Shown here piece after piece: positions 31,509-39,770 of a stretch of DNA of 64,000 bases. Position numbers and translations under genes: made by a program. Under the pieces are notes generated by a model. The model did not search any database and was not told the origin of the DNA. It saw only the letters and a list, made by a program, of their open reading frames with translations. Each line of letters opens with the position of its first letter. Position 1 is the stretch's first letter. The stretch is from the NCBI RefSeq assembly GCF_002222635.1, contig NZ_CP022415.1, positions 806,001 to 870,000 of the forward strand, given 5' to 3'. The DNA comes from Pseudosulfitobacter pseudonitzschiae (lineage in GTDB: Bacteria > Pseudomonadota > Alphaproteobacteria > Rhodobacterales > Rhodobacteraceae).

Positions 31509-32873
31509 TTAGGCGTTTAGCAGCAGGTGTTCGCGTTCCCACGGGCTGATGACTTGCAGGAATTCGTCATATTCGGCACGTTTCACGATGGAATACACGC
31601 GGCCAAAGTCCTGCCCCAACACCTCTTGCAATTTATCGGCAGCATCGAACCCTTCCAGCGCTTGTCCCATATCGCGTGGAATGTCGCCCTCGCCTTCATA
31701 GGCATCGCCCTTGAATTCCGGCTTGGGCTGCGTCGCTTCGACCATACCCAGATAGCCGCAGGCCAGCGAAGCAGCGATCCCCAGATAAGGGTTGCAATCC
31801 ATGCCCGCGATGCGGTTTTCCACCCGCCGCGCGGCAGGCGACGACAGCGGTACGCGGATGCCCGTGGTTCGGTTGTCGCGGCCCCATTCCAGGTTGATCG
31901 GTGCTGCGTGGTCTTTCACATAGCGCCGGTAGCTGTTCACATAGGGGGCCATCACCGCCAGCGCGTCGGGCATGTGGTTCTGCAAACCTGCGATGAAATG
32001 GTAGAATTCGGGCGTTTCGGCACCATCAGCGTCGGAAAAGATGTTGTCGCCGGTCTTGGCGTCCAGCACCGAATGGTGGATGTGCATGGCCGATCCGGGT
32101 TCTTGCGCGATGGGTTTGGCCATAAAGGTGGCGAAACAGTCGTGGCGCAATGCGGCCTCACGGATCAGACGTTTGAAGTAGAAGACTTCGTCCGCCAGTT
32201 TGATTGGATCGCCGTGGCGCAGGTTGATCTCCAACTGGCCCGCGCCGCCCTCTTGGGTGATGCCGTCAATCTCGAAACCCTGTGCCTCGGCGAAATCGTA
32301 GATGTCGTCGATCACCGGGCCGAATTCGTCCACTGCTGTCATCGAATAGGCCTGACGCGCAGCAGCCGGACGACCCGAGCGGCCCATCATCGGCTCGATT
32401 TCCTTGGCTGGGTCGATGTTGCGCGCCACCAGATAGAATTCCATTTCGGGAGCCACGACCGGTTCCCATCCCTTGTCGCGGTACAGTTGCACCACACGTT
32501 TCAGTACGTTGCGCGGGCTGAACGGTACAGGATTGCCGTCGCGATCAAAGGCGTCGTGGATCACCTGCAACGTCCAATCGCCCGTCCACGGGGCGGCGGT
32601 GGCGGTGTCCATGTCGGGGCGCAGGATCATGTCACGCTCGATAAACCCGTCGGCACCTGCCGCTTCGCCCCAGTCGCCGGTGATGGTCTGGAAAAAGATG
32701 CTGTCGGGCAGGTGGAAATAATCTTGTCGGACGAATTTCGACGCAGGCACCGCCTTGCCGCGGGCAATTCCGGGCAGATCCGATACGATACATTCCACTT
32801 CATCAAGGCGGCGGCCTTCCAGATAGGCCTGTGCAGCTTCGGGGAGGTTTTCCAACCAGCTTTTATCGGCCAT
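31509..32873 (-). CDS. puuA: Glutamine-synthetase-family ligase, gamma-glutamylputrescine synthetase-like (copy 1)
   Basis: A 454-residue member of the glutamine synthetase superfamily, type III/PuuA-like group. The catalytic domain shows MHIHHSVLDAKTGDNIFSD (metal site), RDNRTTGIRVPLSSPAARRV (substrate/ATP site) and NPYLGIAASLACGYLGM. The N-terminal beta-grasp is DEVECIVSDLPGIARGKAVP. Such enzymes join glutamate to putrescine or other amines. The start overlaps the upstream amidotransferase stop (TAATG). With PuuB and the amidotransferase it fits gamma-glutamylated amine catabolism; it could also act on ethanolamine or another amine. Confidence 0.85.
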   Translation of the reverse strand: MADKSWLENLPEAAQAYLEGRRLDEVECIVSDLPGIARGKAVPASKFVRQDYFHLPDSIFFQTITGDWGEAAGADGFIERDMILRPDMDTATAAPWTGDWTLQVIHDAFDRDGNPVPFSPRNVLKRVVQLYRDKGWEPVVAPEMEFYLVARNIDPAKEIEPMMGRSGRPAAARQAYSMTAVDEFGPVIDDIYDFAEAQGFEIDGITQEGGAGQLEINLRHGDPIKLADEVFYFKRLIREAALRHDCFATFMAKPIAQEPGSAMHIHHSVLDAKTGDNIFSDADGAETPEFYHFIAGLQNHMPDALAVMAPYVNSYRRYVKDHAAPINLEWGRDNRTTGIRVPLSSPAARRVENRIAGMDCNPYLGIAASLACGYLGMVEATQPKPEFKGDAYEGEGDIPRDMGQALEGFDAADKLQEVLGQDFGRVYSIVKRAEYDEFLQVISPWEREHLLLNA

Positions 32874-33553
32874 TATGTTCTCTCTTTCTTGAAAAATTCG
32901 GCCATGAATGTGCCGATTTCGGCGCTGTTGTCTGCGTCTTTCAAATGGCTGGCGGCGTCTTGCAACTGCGCGTCCGGCACGACGCCGGGGCCGCGGTGAC
33001 GGATCAGCCCGTCGATCACACCGCTGTCGAATTCCGGATGCGGCTGGATCGACCAGATTTTGTCACCGTACAACAGCGCCGCCGTGGCGCAAAAATCGCT
33101 GGCACCGACGATGCGGGCACCGGGGGGCACTTCGACGACTTGATCCTGATGCCATGCGTTCAGCGCCATCTTGGCCCCGTGCATGTCATATTCGGTGCGC
33201 CCCACCGACCAGCCACCGTCGTATTTGACAACCTTGCCGCCCAAGGCCTGCGCGATGATCTGGTGGCCAAAGCACACACCAATCAGCGGCTGCCCTGCGT
33301 CGCGGATATCGCGGATAAAGGCTTCAAGCGGGGGGATAAACGGCAGATCTTCATAGGCGCCGTGCTTTGATCCTGTGATCAGCCAACCGTCTGCGTCTTG
33401 GGGGCTGTCGGGAAATTTCATATCCACCACATCGAAGGTCACGAAATCCAGATCGTGGCCCCCGAGCAGTCGGTGGAACATTGCGTCATAGTCGCCGTGG
33501 TCTTTGAGTACTTCCGCTGCGGCGTGGCCGGTTTGCAGAATGCCGATCTTCAT
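32873..33553 (-). CDS. Class I glutamine amidotransferase-like protein
   Basis: A 226-residue class I (triad) GATase-fold protein, single-domain. The nucleophile C94 sits in IGVCFGHQIIAQALGG and the His-Glu pair in SIQPHPEFDSG. Other blocks are WLITGSKHGAYEDLPFI and WHQDQVVEVPPGA. Closest in plan to GuaA-type stand-alone GATases and to proteins found with puu genes; in the pathway it could cleave gamma-glutamyl-GABA, as PuuD does, although PuuD proper belongs to a slightly different subgroup. Coupled to the downstream ligase. A TTTGATCAAA motif lies 12 bases before its start. Confidence 0.82.
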   Translation of the reverse strand: MKIGILQTGHAAAEVLKDHGDYDAMFHRLLGGHDLDFVTFDVVDMKFPDSPQDADGWLITGSKHGAYEDLPFIPPLEAFIRDIRDAGQPLIGVCFGHQIIAQALGGKVVKYDGGWSVGRTEYDMHGAKMALNAWHQDQVVEVPPGARIVGASDFCATAALLYGDKIWSIQPHPEFDSGVIDGLIRHRGPGVVPDAQLQDAASHLKDADNSAEIGTFMAEFFKKERT

Positions 33554-33564
33554 GGGTCACCTGA

Positions 33565-33574
33565 TTTGATCAAA
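33565..33574 (-). promoter_or_regulatory. TTTGATCAAA palindrome, copy 1, before the amidotransferase gene
   Basis: A perfect 10-bp palindrome TTTGATCAAA with, on the minus strand, the preceding CTGCGCAAA. The same CTGCGCAAA plus TTTGATCAAAT block occurs upstream of the second glutamine-synthetase-like gene (35014-35023). Two copies inside one operon suggest a shared operator or promoter element. Confidence 0.55.
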
Positions 33575-33618
33575 TTTGCGCAGGGGTCGCGCATATGCAT
33601 CCCCCGCCATTTTCTCTT

Positions 33619-34953
33619 TTACACGGTATCGAGATAAATTTCGACCCGTTCGTCGGGGCTCAACTCTTCCATGTATTTGGCCTCTTGGCGTTTGGTCATG
33701 GTAAAGTTGCGGATCAGGCCGGGGGCAAAGATGCGGGCGATCTCGGGGCTGGTTTCAAAAGTGTCGATGGCCTTGATCCAGCTTCCGGGCACCTGCGGCA
33801 GATCCTGATCATAGCCGTTGCCGGTAATCGGCGCAGGCGGTTCGATCCGGTCTTCCAGACCGTTCAGGGCGGCCCCCAGCACGGCAGCAACCGACAGATA
33901 GGGGTTCACGTCGCCGCCCGCCTGACGATGCTCGATCCGGCGCGCGGCAGCGGCACCCGATGGCACGCGGATGGCCGCCGTGCGATTTTCATAAGCCCAT
34001 GCCACGCCGGTGGGTGCGTGGGCACCGGGCACCAGCCGGTCAAAGCTGTTGTGATGCGGGGCAAAGATCAGCGTCGAACCGGGCATCGCAGCCAGACAGC
34101 CCTGCACTGCAAAGCGCAGCGCGTCCGACCCGCGTTCGGTCCCGTCGTTGAAGATGTTCTTGCCGTCCTTGTCCAGAACCGAAAAGTGCATATGCAAACC
34201 GGAGCCCGCGTAGTCTTCATAGGGTTTGGCCATAAACGACGCGGCAAAGCCGTGTTTGCGCGCCAATCCTTTGACCAGCATCTTGAATAACCACGCATCA
34301 TCTGCCGCTTTCATCGCGTCGGGCTGGTGCATCATGTTGATCTCGAACTGGCCCAGACCTGCCTCGGAAATGGCGGTGTCTGCGGGAATATCCATCGAAT
34401 CGCAGGCGTCATAAAGCTCGGTAAAGAACTGGTCGAACTGGTCCAGTGCCCGCAGGCTGAGGATTTCGCCCGCCACGCGGCGCTTGCCGGACCGAGGCGA
34501 GACCGGCACCCGCAGATCACGGCCCGAGTCGTCGATCAGAAAAAATTCCAGTTCAACCGCAACCACAGGCGTCAGCCCCAGATCGGTAAAGCGTTGCTGC
34601 ACAGCGGCCAGCGCATGACGCGGATCACCCTCGAAGGGGCGGCCGTCTTCGTGGAACATCCAGATCGGCATCAGCCCTGTGGGGGTGTCCAGCCACGGCA
34701 TCCGCACAAAGCCGCGATCGGTGGGCTTCAACACGCCGTCGCGATCGCCGCTTTCCATCACCAGCGGGCTGTCGTCGATGTCTTCGCCCCAGATATCAAG
34801 GTTCATCACCGACATGGGAAAGCGTGTGCCGTCTTCGATGACCTTGTCGGCAAAGCGCACAGGCACGCGTTTGCCGCGCGGTTGTCCGTTCAGATCTGAA
34901 GCCGCAACGCGGATGGCGCGGATGTCGGGATTGGATTTCAGCCAGTTGTCCAT
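33619..34953 (-). CDS. Glutamine-synthetase-family ligase (copy 2)
   Basis: A second GS-superfamily ligase, 444 residues from the ATG at 34953, which follows GAGAG with good spacing; the TTG at 34965 is rejected. Catalytic blocks are LHMHFSVLDKDGKNIFND, ENRTAAIRVPSGAAAARRIE and VNPYLSVAAVLGAALNG. It is clearly paralogous to the other ligase in the operon but distinct (for example MDIWGEDIDDSPLVMESGDR near the N-terminus). A single operon with two such ligases suggests two amine substrates or two steps. Product remains a gamma-glutamyl amine by inference. Confidence 0.82.
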   Translation of the reverse strand: MDNWLKSNPDIRAIRVAASDLNGQPRGKRVPVRFADKVIEDGTRFPMSVMNLDIWGEDIDDSPLVMESGDRDGVLKPTDRGFVRMPWLDTPTGLMPIWMFHEDGRPFEGDPRHALAAVQQRFTDLGLTPVVAVELEFFLIDDSGRDLRVPVSPRSGKRRVAGEILSLRALDQFDQFFTELYDACDSMDIPADTAISEAGLGQFEINMMHQPDAMKAADDAWLFKMLVKGLARKHGFAASFMAKPYEDYAGSGLHMHFSVLDKDGKNIFNDGTERGSDALRFAVQGCLAAMPGSTLIFAPHHNSFDRLVPGAHAPTGVAWAYENRTAAIRVPSGAAAARRIEHRQAGGDVNPYLSVAAVLGAALNGLEDRIEPPAPITGNGYDQDLPQVPGSWIKAIDTFETSPEIARIFAPGLIRNFTMTKRQEAKYMEELSPDERVEIYLDTV

Positions 34954-35013
34954 GAGTGCTCTCAAATTATTCAGCTACTGAATAGCCCTGCCAGGGGTGG
35001 AAAGTCTATGTAA

Positions 35014-35023
35014 TTTGATCAAA
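35014..35023 (-). promoter_or_regulatory. TTTGATCAAA palindrome, copy 2, before the second ligase gene
   Basis: A second perfect TTTGATCAAA, 61 bases upstream of the ligase start, again preceded on the minus strand by CTGCGCAAAC. Together with 33565-33574 it defines a roughly 20-bp shared block in two intergenic gaps of the same operon. Confidence 0.55.
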
Positions 35024-35074
35024 AGTTTGCGCAGGTCGTCAAGAGGCCTGTTTTAGATCAATTTTAAAGCGGTC

Positions 35075-35881
35075 CTAGCGGATCAGGTTCATCCGGAATT
35101 TCAGCCGCGTGCGTGTGTTCGCAGGCAGATGCCGGTTCAGCCGTTTGTTGATCACCCCGAACAGGGCGACAATCACCAGCGTCAGCAGGATAAAATACCC
35201 TGCAAGGATCGGGTAAGGCACAAAGGGGTTAAAGGTCTTGTCCGCGAAATAGCTGGCGTAATACAGCGCGTCGCCGCGTTGTTGCCATGCGGGAAAGCCG
35301 CTGAAGAACACCAGCGTGGTGGCATGAAACAGAAAGATCGCTTCGTTGGTATAGGCAGGCCATGCCAGCCGCAGCATCGTCGGCCAGATGATCCGCCGGA
35401 AGCGTGGCCAGCCCGACATGCCGTAAGCGTCGGCCGCTTCGGTGTCGCCTTTGGGGATGGATTGCAACGCGCCATAGAAAATTTCGGCGGTATAGGCTGC
35501 GGTGTTCAAAAACAGAACGATCAGCGCCCCCAACCATGCGGCGGTGAAGTTGGTAAAGACCGGCGAGACATTTTTGAGCGACAAAAACAGGAAGTAGGCA
35601 AAGAAAAACTGGATGAATAGGGGCGAGCCCCGGAATATGAAGATGAACCATTCCGCAGGCTTGCGCAGTGAACGTCGCGGCGATGCCTTGGCCACGGCCA
35701 GTAGGGTGGCCATAAAAAATCCGGTCAGCAGTGCGCAGACGCCGAAATAGACATTCCAGATCATCCCGGACCCGATCAGCGTGACCTGTTCGCATAAGGT
35801 GAAATCAGAACGCGGTAGCAGCCGTTCGCCAAAGCCCAGCGACCGGAAGGCGTAGGACTGAATGGTCTCGATGCAGCTCAT
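35075..35881 (-). CDS. ABC transporter permease, polar amino-acid type (HisM-like)
   Basis: A 268-residue inner-membrane permease with about five transmembrane helices. The coupling loop (EAA motif) reads EAADAYGMSGWPRFRRIIWP, matching HisM/OccM-type permeases. N-terminal FIFRGSPLFIQFFFAYFL is the typical polar-amino-acid permease block. It overlaps the other permease by four bases (ATGA). With the binding protein and ATPase it forms a complete importer, probably for basic or polyamine-related amino acids. Confidence 0.88.
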   Translation of the reverse strand: MSCIETIQSYAFRSLGFGERLLPRSDFTLCEQVTLIGSGMIWNVYFGVCALLTGFFMATLLAVAKASPRRSLRKPAEWFIFIFRGSPLFIQFFFAYFLFLSLKNVSPVFTNFTAAWLGALIVLFLNTAAYTAEIFYGALQSIPKGDTEAADAYGMSGWPRFRRIIWPTMLRLAWPAYTNEAIFLFHATTLVFFSGFPAWQQRGDALYYASYFADKTFNPFVPYPILAGYFILLTLVIVALFGVINKRLNRHLPANTRTRLKFRMNLIR

Positions 35882-36759
35882 GCCGCTTTCCTTTGGGCTT
35901 CGCCGCCAGCGGTTGCCTGTCCGCGCGTCAGTCGCGCCATCAGGCGGCCCAGCAGGATTTCAGACACTTTGGTCATCAGCAGATAGAACACCAGCAAGGC
36001 CAGAAAATACCACATTCGCCAGTCGCTATGCGGATAGCTGGTAAAGGCCGGTGTCTTGGTGCCGCCCAGTTCGCGTGCCCAATAAACGATGTCTTCGATG
36101 CCCAGCAGGAACAATAGCGGCGTGGCCTTGATCAGCACCATCCACAGGTTCGACAGGCCGGGCAGGGCAAAGACCCACATTTGCGGCACTAGGATGCGCC
36201 AGAAGGTCTGACGCTGGGTCATGCCATAGGCTTCGCCGGTTTCCAGCTGCGCACGTGGAACGGCCCGCATTGCACCAAACAGCACATTGGCTGCAAAGGC
36301 GCCAAAGACGATGGCAAAGGTTATGACAGCAAGGCCGAAAGCATAGGTTTCGTGCATCCACTCGGGGCTGCTGCCCAAAGGCAGCTTGGCCGCCTGACAC
36401 ACGATAAAATCATTGCCCTGACGCACCGGCTGGTCCCACCCGGGGCACAGAACGCGGTGGCGGGTGTATTCAAACAACTGGTCCAGCGCGATCACGAAGA
36501 ACAGGAAAAACGCAATGTCCGGCACGCCGCGCACCACGGCGATGTAGCCTTTTCCCAGCCAAGACAGGGGCGTGAAGCTGGTCCGCGCGGCCATTGCCCC
36601 AAGGAATCCGAAAGCCAGCGCAACAGGGGCAGTAACGGCCAACAGGCCCAGCACTTTGAGGAAGGACATATAGAACGACATATGAACCCCTGTTGTCAGA
36701 AAACAGGAGAACCAGGGCAGCGTGCCCAATGTCGAGGGATCAGTGCAATATGAAAACAT
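35878..36759 (-). CDS. ABC transporter permease, polar amino-acid type (HisQ-like)
   Basis: A 293-residue inner-membrane permease. The signature block YIAVVRGVPDIAFFLFFV and the EAA loop ETGEAYGMTQRQTFWRILVP are those of the HisQ/OccQ group. The insertion around DFIVCQAAKLPLGSSPEWMH is a periplasmic loop larger than in most relatives. It follows the binding-protein gene by 39 bases and overlaps the second permease. Confidence 0.87.
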   Translation of the reverse strand: MFSYCTDPSTLGTLPWFSCFLTTGVHMSFYMSFLKVLGLLAVTAPVALAFGFLGAMAARTSFTPLSWLGKGYIAVVRGVPDIAFFLFFVIALDQLFEYTRHRVLCPGWDQPVRQGNDFIVCQAAKLPLGSSPEWMHETYAFGLAVITFAIVFGAFAANVLFGAMRAVPRAQLETGEAYGMTQRQTFWRILVPQMWVFALPGLSNLWMVLIKATPLLFLLGIEDIVYWARELGGTKTPAFTSYPHSDWRMWYFLALLVFYLLMTKVSEILLGRLMARLTRGQATAGGEAQRKAA

Positions 36760-36798
36760 GGGAGTTCAGGGCGGGGGTTTCCCCGCCCTGATGCTTTA

Positions 36799-37533
36799 TC
36801 AATAGGTCGCGGTTTCGTCGCCGAACCACTTTTTCAGCATGGTGTTCAGCGTACCGTCTGCTTTCATCTCGGTGATGACAGCGTCGAACTTTTCTTTCAG
36901 CTCGGTGTCGCTTTCACGCAGACCCATGCCGATACCGCCACCCAAGGGGATATCGTCGCCAACGAACACCAACTCACCATTGGATGCGTCGACCAGTGGC
37001 ACCAGATAGTCGCGGTCGGCAAATACCGCGTCGGCCTCGCCGTTACGCACGGCTGCAACGGTTTCTTCTGGCGTTGCGAATTCAACCAGTGTCGCGCCGC
37101 TTTCAGCGATGTAGCCCGCCTGAATGGTTGCAGTTTGTGCGGCCACGATGGCGTCATTGACGTCCACCCCTTCCGCTGCGGCAACATAGGCCGATGCGGT
37201 GGGCGGGAAATAGTCTTGGGTAAAGTCGATGACTTCATCACGCTCGTCGGTGATGCTCATGCCTGCCATGATGGTGTCGTAGTTGCCTGACACAAGGTTG
37301 GGAATGATGCTGTCCCAGTCGTTCTTGACCCATTCGCAGGTCAGTTCGGCGCGTTCGCACAGCGCATCGCCCAGTTCACGTTCAAAACCGTCGATTTCAC
37401 CGGCGTCGTTGATGAAGTTGTACGGAGGGTAGGCGCCCTCGGTGCCCATGCGGATGGTTTTGCCGTGGGCGTCGGCCATGGCAAAGCCGGCACTGACTGC
37501 CAGAGCGGCGGATGCAAGGATGATCTTTTTCAT
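36799..37533 (-). CDS. ABC transporter periplasmic binding protein, family 3 (polar amino acids)
   Basis: A 244-residue exported protein with signal peptide MKKIILASAALAVSAGFAMA. The mature part has the family 3 pattern: IRMGTEGAYPPYNFINDAGE, ELGDALCERAELTCEWVKND, GMSITDERDEVIDFTQDYF and DAVFADRDYLVPLVDAS, ending MLKKWFGDETATY. These are hallmarks of lysine/arginine/ornithine, octopine or nopaline binders. Two cysteines (ALCERAELTCEW) probably form a disulfide. Ligand not determinable; linkage to gamma-glutamyl-amine genes suggests a cationic amine or amino acid. Confidence 0.88.
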   Translation of the reverse strand: MKKIILASAALAVSAGFAMADAHGKTIRMGTEGAYPPYNFINDAGEIDGFERELGDALCERAELTCEWVKNDWDSIIPNLVSGNYDTIMAGMSITDERDEVIDFTQDYFPPTASAYVAAAEGVDVNDAIVAAQTATIQAGYIAESGATLVEFATPEETVAAVRNGEADAVFADRDYLVPLVDASNGELVFVGDDIPLGGGIGMGLRESDTELKEKFDAVITEMKADGTLNTMLKKWFGDETATY

Positions 37534-37561
37534 AAAGTTAACTCCCGTTTGGTTTTTTTGG

Positions 37562-38338
37562 TTACGCGGCGTGGGTTGCAGACAGAAACCCGCGCAGTCG
37601 TTCTGATGAGGGTGCGCCGAACAATGTGTCAGGCGGCCCTTCTTCTTCGATCAGGCCCTGATGCAGGAAGACCACGTGGTCCGATACGTCAGCGGCCAGT
37701 TTCATATCATGGGTCACGATCATCATGGTGCGGCCTTCGGCAGCCAGATCCTTGATAACCTTGATAACTTCCTGTTCCAGTTCGGGGTCCAGCGCGCTGG
37801 TCGGTTCGTCGAACAACAGCGCCTCGGGCTCCATGCACAGCGCGCGTGCGATGGCGGCGCGCTGTTGCTGGCCACCTGACAACTGGGCGGGATAGGCGTC
37901 GCATTTGTCGGCAATGCCCACCTTGTCCAGATAGGCGCGCGCGGCGGCCTCGACCTCTTTGGGGTCGCGGCGCAGCACGGTGACCGGCGCCTCCATCACG
38001 TTTTGCAGGATGGTCATATGGGCCCACAGGTTGAACTGCTGGAACACCATCGCAAGGTTTGTGCGGATGCGCAAAACCTGACCCGCGTCACCGGGCCTGC
38101 GGCTGTAACCGGTACCACGCCATTTGACGGGCTCGCCTTTGAACAACACTTCGCCTTGCTGGCTGTCTTCAAGCAGGTTGCAGCACCGCAACAACGTAGA
38201 CTTGCCCGAACCGGACGACCCGATCAGGCTGATCACATTGCCGCGCGGTGCGGAAATATCGACGCCCTTCAGTACCTCGAGGGCGCCATAGGCTTTGTGC
38301 AGGTTGTGGATTTCGATGACAGGTGATGTGTCAGGCAA
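37562..38338 (-). CDS. ABC transporter ATP-binding protein (HisP/OccP-like)
   Basis: About 258 residues from a TTG at 38338, preceded by AAAAGG; the longer frame to 38470 has a non-homologous N-terminus. Walker A is GSSGSGKST, the Q-loop MVFQQFNLW, the signature LSGGQQQRAAIARAL, Walker B LLFDEPTSALDPE and the switch His in IVTHDMKLA. It energises the binding protein and permeases downstream. As first gene of the minus-strand run it marks the operon start, with the promoter in 38339-38557. Confidence 0.9.
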   Translation of the reverse strand: MPDTSPVIEIHNLHKAYGALEVLKGVDISAPRGNVISLIGSSGSGKSTLLRCCNLLEDSQQGEVLFKGEPVKWRGTGYSRRPGDAGQVLRIRTNLAMVFQQFNLWAHMTILQNVMEAPVTVLRRDPKEVEAAARAYLDKVGIADKCDAYPAQLSGGQQQRAAIARALCMEPEALLFDEPTSALDPELEQEVIKVIKDLAAEGRTMMIVTHDMKLAADVSDHVVFLHQGLIEEEGPPDTLFGAPSSERLRGFLSATHAA

Positions 38339-38525
38339 TGGCTGGCCTTTTGGGCTCGGTTGACAGGTTAGAGGGTATAAGGGACAAAATTTAGGCACTT
38401 TGCAACGTGGTTTTGCATGCAATGTGATCTGTCTGCTGCGGTTGACGCAAGGATAAGCGGCATATGCCATGAAACTGGGCGTTTCACAGCGACGGTTTCG
38501 GGACGCTGCCCCCGGCGCTGGCGCG

Positions 38526-38557
38526 CCTGCCCCGGGATATTTGCAGCCAAAAGAACT
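38526..38557. repeat. Roseobacter-type intergenic repeat, copy 2
   Basis: CCTGCCCCGGGATATTTGCA followed by GCCAAAAGAACT. It matches copy 3 (59358-59390) at most positions: GGGATATTTG, then GCCAAAAGAA. It sits at the end of the PhnD-like gene and before the transporter ATPase gene. Confidence 0.6.
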
Positions 38558-39292
38558 TTAGGGGGCGGGGGGTGTTCTGATGGCCAGATAGCCGGCAGCG
38601 GGAATCTGGAGCGTTCCGTGCAGATGCAGGGTGGCGCGGTCGTCAGGCACCAGCGCTGCGATGGCGGCAGAAAGGGCCTGGGCCAGTGGGGCGGGGTCGC
38701 GTCCCGTGGCGGTGATGTAGGGCAGGGCGGGCGTGGGCGTGGTGCGCTCGAAGGCGGTGAGCATGGCTCGCGCGTTGGGGTCATTGTCGCCGAACATCAG
38801 CAAGGTGACAGCGTCGATTGCAGCGAAATCCGCGCGGCCATCCAGCACGGCCGCGACAGAGGCCAGATGTGCGCCGGTTTGCAGGGACGTGGTCGGGGTA
38901 AGACCCTGTGCCGCAAGGTGGTTTACGGGGGCGGCCCAACCTGATTGCGACAGCGCCTCGTTATAGGCCAGCGTACCGGATGCCAGCGCCGCCAGATCGC
39001 GCGGGTCGTCGTGGCGTTTGACCAGATAACTGAAATAATGGCCCGGCGGGCAGTCGGGCAAATGGTGATCGGGGGTGGCCACCAGTTGCACGCGGTCATG
39101 CAGGCGCGTGCGATAGGGCATGCCGCAGGTCTGTGCCAGCAACAGGTCGGACGCTTGCCAGATTTTCCACGGGTCAGCGTCGCGGGTCAGCATGTCGGGA
39201 CCAAAGCCAAGGGCGTCGCGGACACCGGCCCACAAGCGGTCGTTGGCAGCCCGGGCGTGAGGCATGTCGTACATGCCCAAGGTCGCAATCAT
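38558..39292 (-). CDS. PhnD-fold phosphonate/phosphite-type binding protein without a signal peptide
   Basis: A 244-residue protein of the periplasmic phosphate/phosphonate-binding (PhnD/SsuA-type) superfamily. Blocks are MIATLGMYDMPHARAANDRL, LLLAQTCGMPYRTRLHDRVQ and AHLASVAAVLDGRADFAAID. The N-terminus starts straight into the first strand with no export signal, and the ATG at 39292 overlaps the upstream terB stop, so the start is secure. A binding-protein fold that stays in the cytoplasm is unusual and may mean a sensor or enzyme-like role. Ligand unknown. Confidence 0.72.
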   Translation of the reverse strand: MIATLGMYDMPHARAANDRLWAGVRDALGFGPDMLTRDADPWKIWQASDLLLAQTCGMPYRTRLHDRVQLVATPDHHLPDCPPGHYFSYLVKRHDDPRDLAALASGTLAYNEALSQSGWAAPVNHLAAQGLTPTTSLQTGAHLASVAAVLDGRADFAAIDAVTLLMFGDNDPNARAMLTAFERTTPTPALPYITATGRDPAPLAQALSAAIAALVPDDRATLHLHGTLQIPAAGYLAIRTPPAP

Positions 39293-39726
39293 GCGCCGCC
39301 AACTTGTTGGCGCGCGATGGCGCTGTCGCGGTCGGTGACGCCCAAAAGATTGGCGACCAGCCGCAGCACGGCGTCTTCCTCTTGCGCGCGTTCGCCGTCG
39401 GCCAGCACCACAGTCCACATCGCCTCGATCACACCAAGACGATGATCATAGGGCACCGCGTCCTTGATCGCACGGGTAAAGCGGACGGTGTCGGGGGCCT
39501 CGGCCTCTAATCCTTCGGCGTCGCGGCGCAGGGTGGCTGCTGCATCGGGCGTCAATCCGTATCGGGCCGACACCACGCTGTCGATCGTGGCCGCTTCGCC
39601 GGTGTCATAGGTGCCGTCAGACCGTGCGATCCGCACCAGCAGGGCGGTCAGCGCAAGGCGTGCGTCGGTGTCGGGCAGTTGGGCGGGCTCCGGCTGGGTC
39701 AGCCGTTTGAGGAAATCAGCAAACAT
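39289..39726 (-). CDS. TerB-family protein (copy 1)
   Basis: A 145-residue helical protein of the TerB (tellurite resistance) superfamily, with LALTALLVRIARSDGTYDTG and VIEAMWTVVLADGERAQEED forming the two acidic metal-binding helical repeats. Stand-alone TerB proteins of Rhodobacterales are not tied to tellurite resistance and are thought to sense metals at the membrane. It overlaps the PhnD-like gene by four bases and lies 44 bases downstream of its paralogue. Confidence 0.82.
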   Translation of the reverse strand: MFADFLKRLTQPEPAQLPDTDARLALTALLVRIARSDGTYDTGEAATIDSVVSARYGLTPDAAATLRRDAEGLEAEAPDTVRFTRAIKDAVPYDHRLGVIEAMWTVVLADGERAQEEDAVLRLVANLLGVTDRDSAIARQQVGGA

Positions 39727-39770
39727 ATCGCAGATATAGGTGCAGTTGCGGCTAAGGCCAATGCCCCGCT

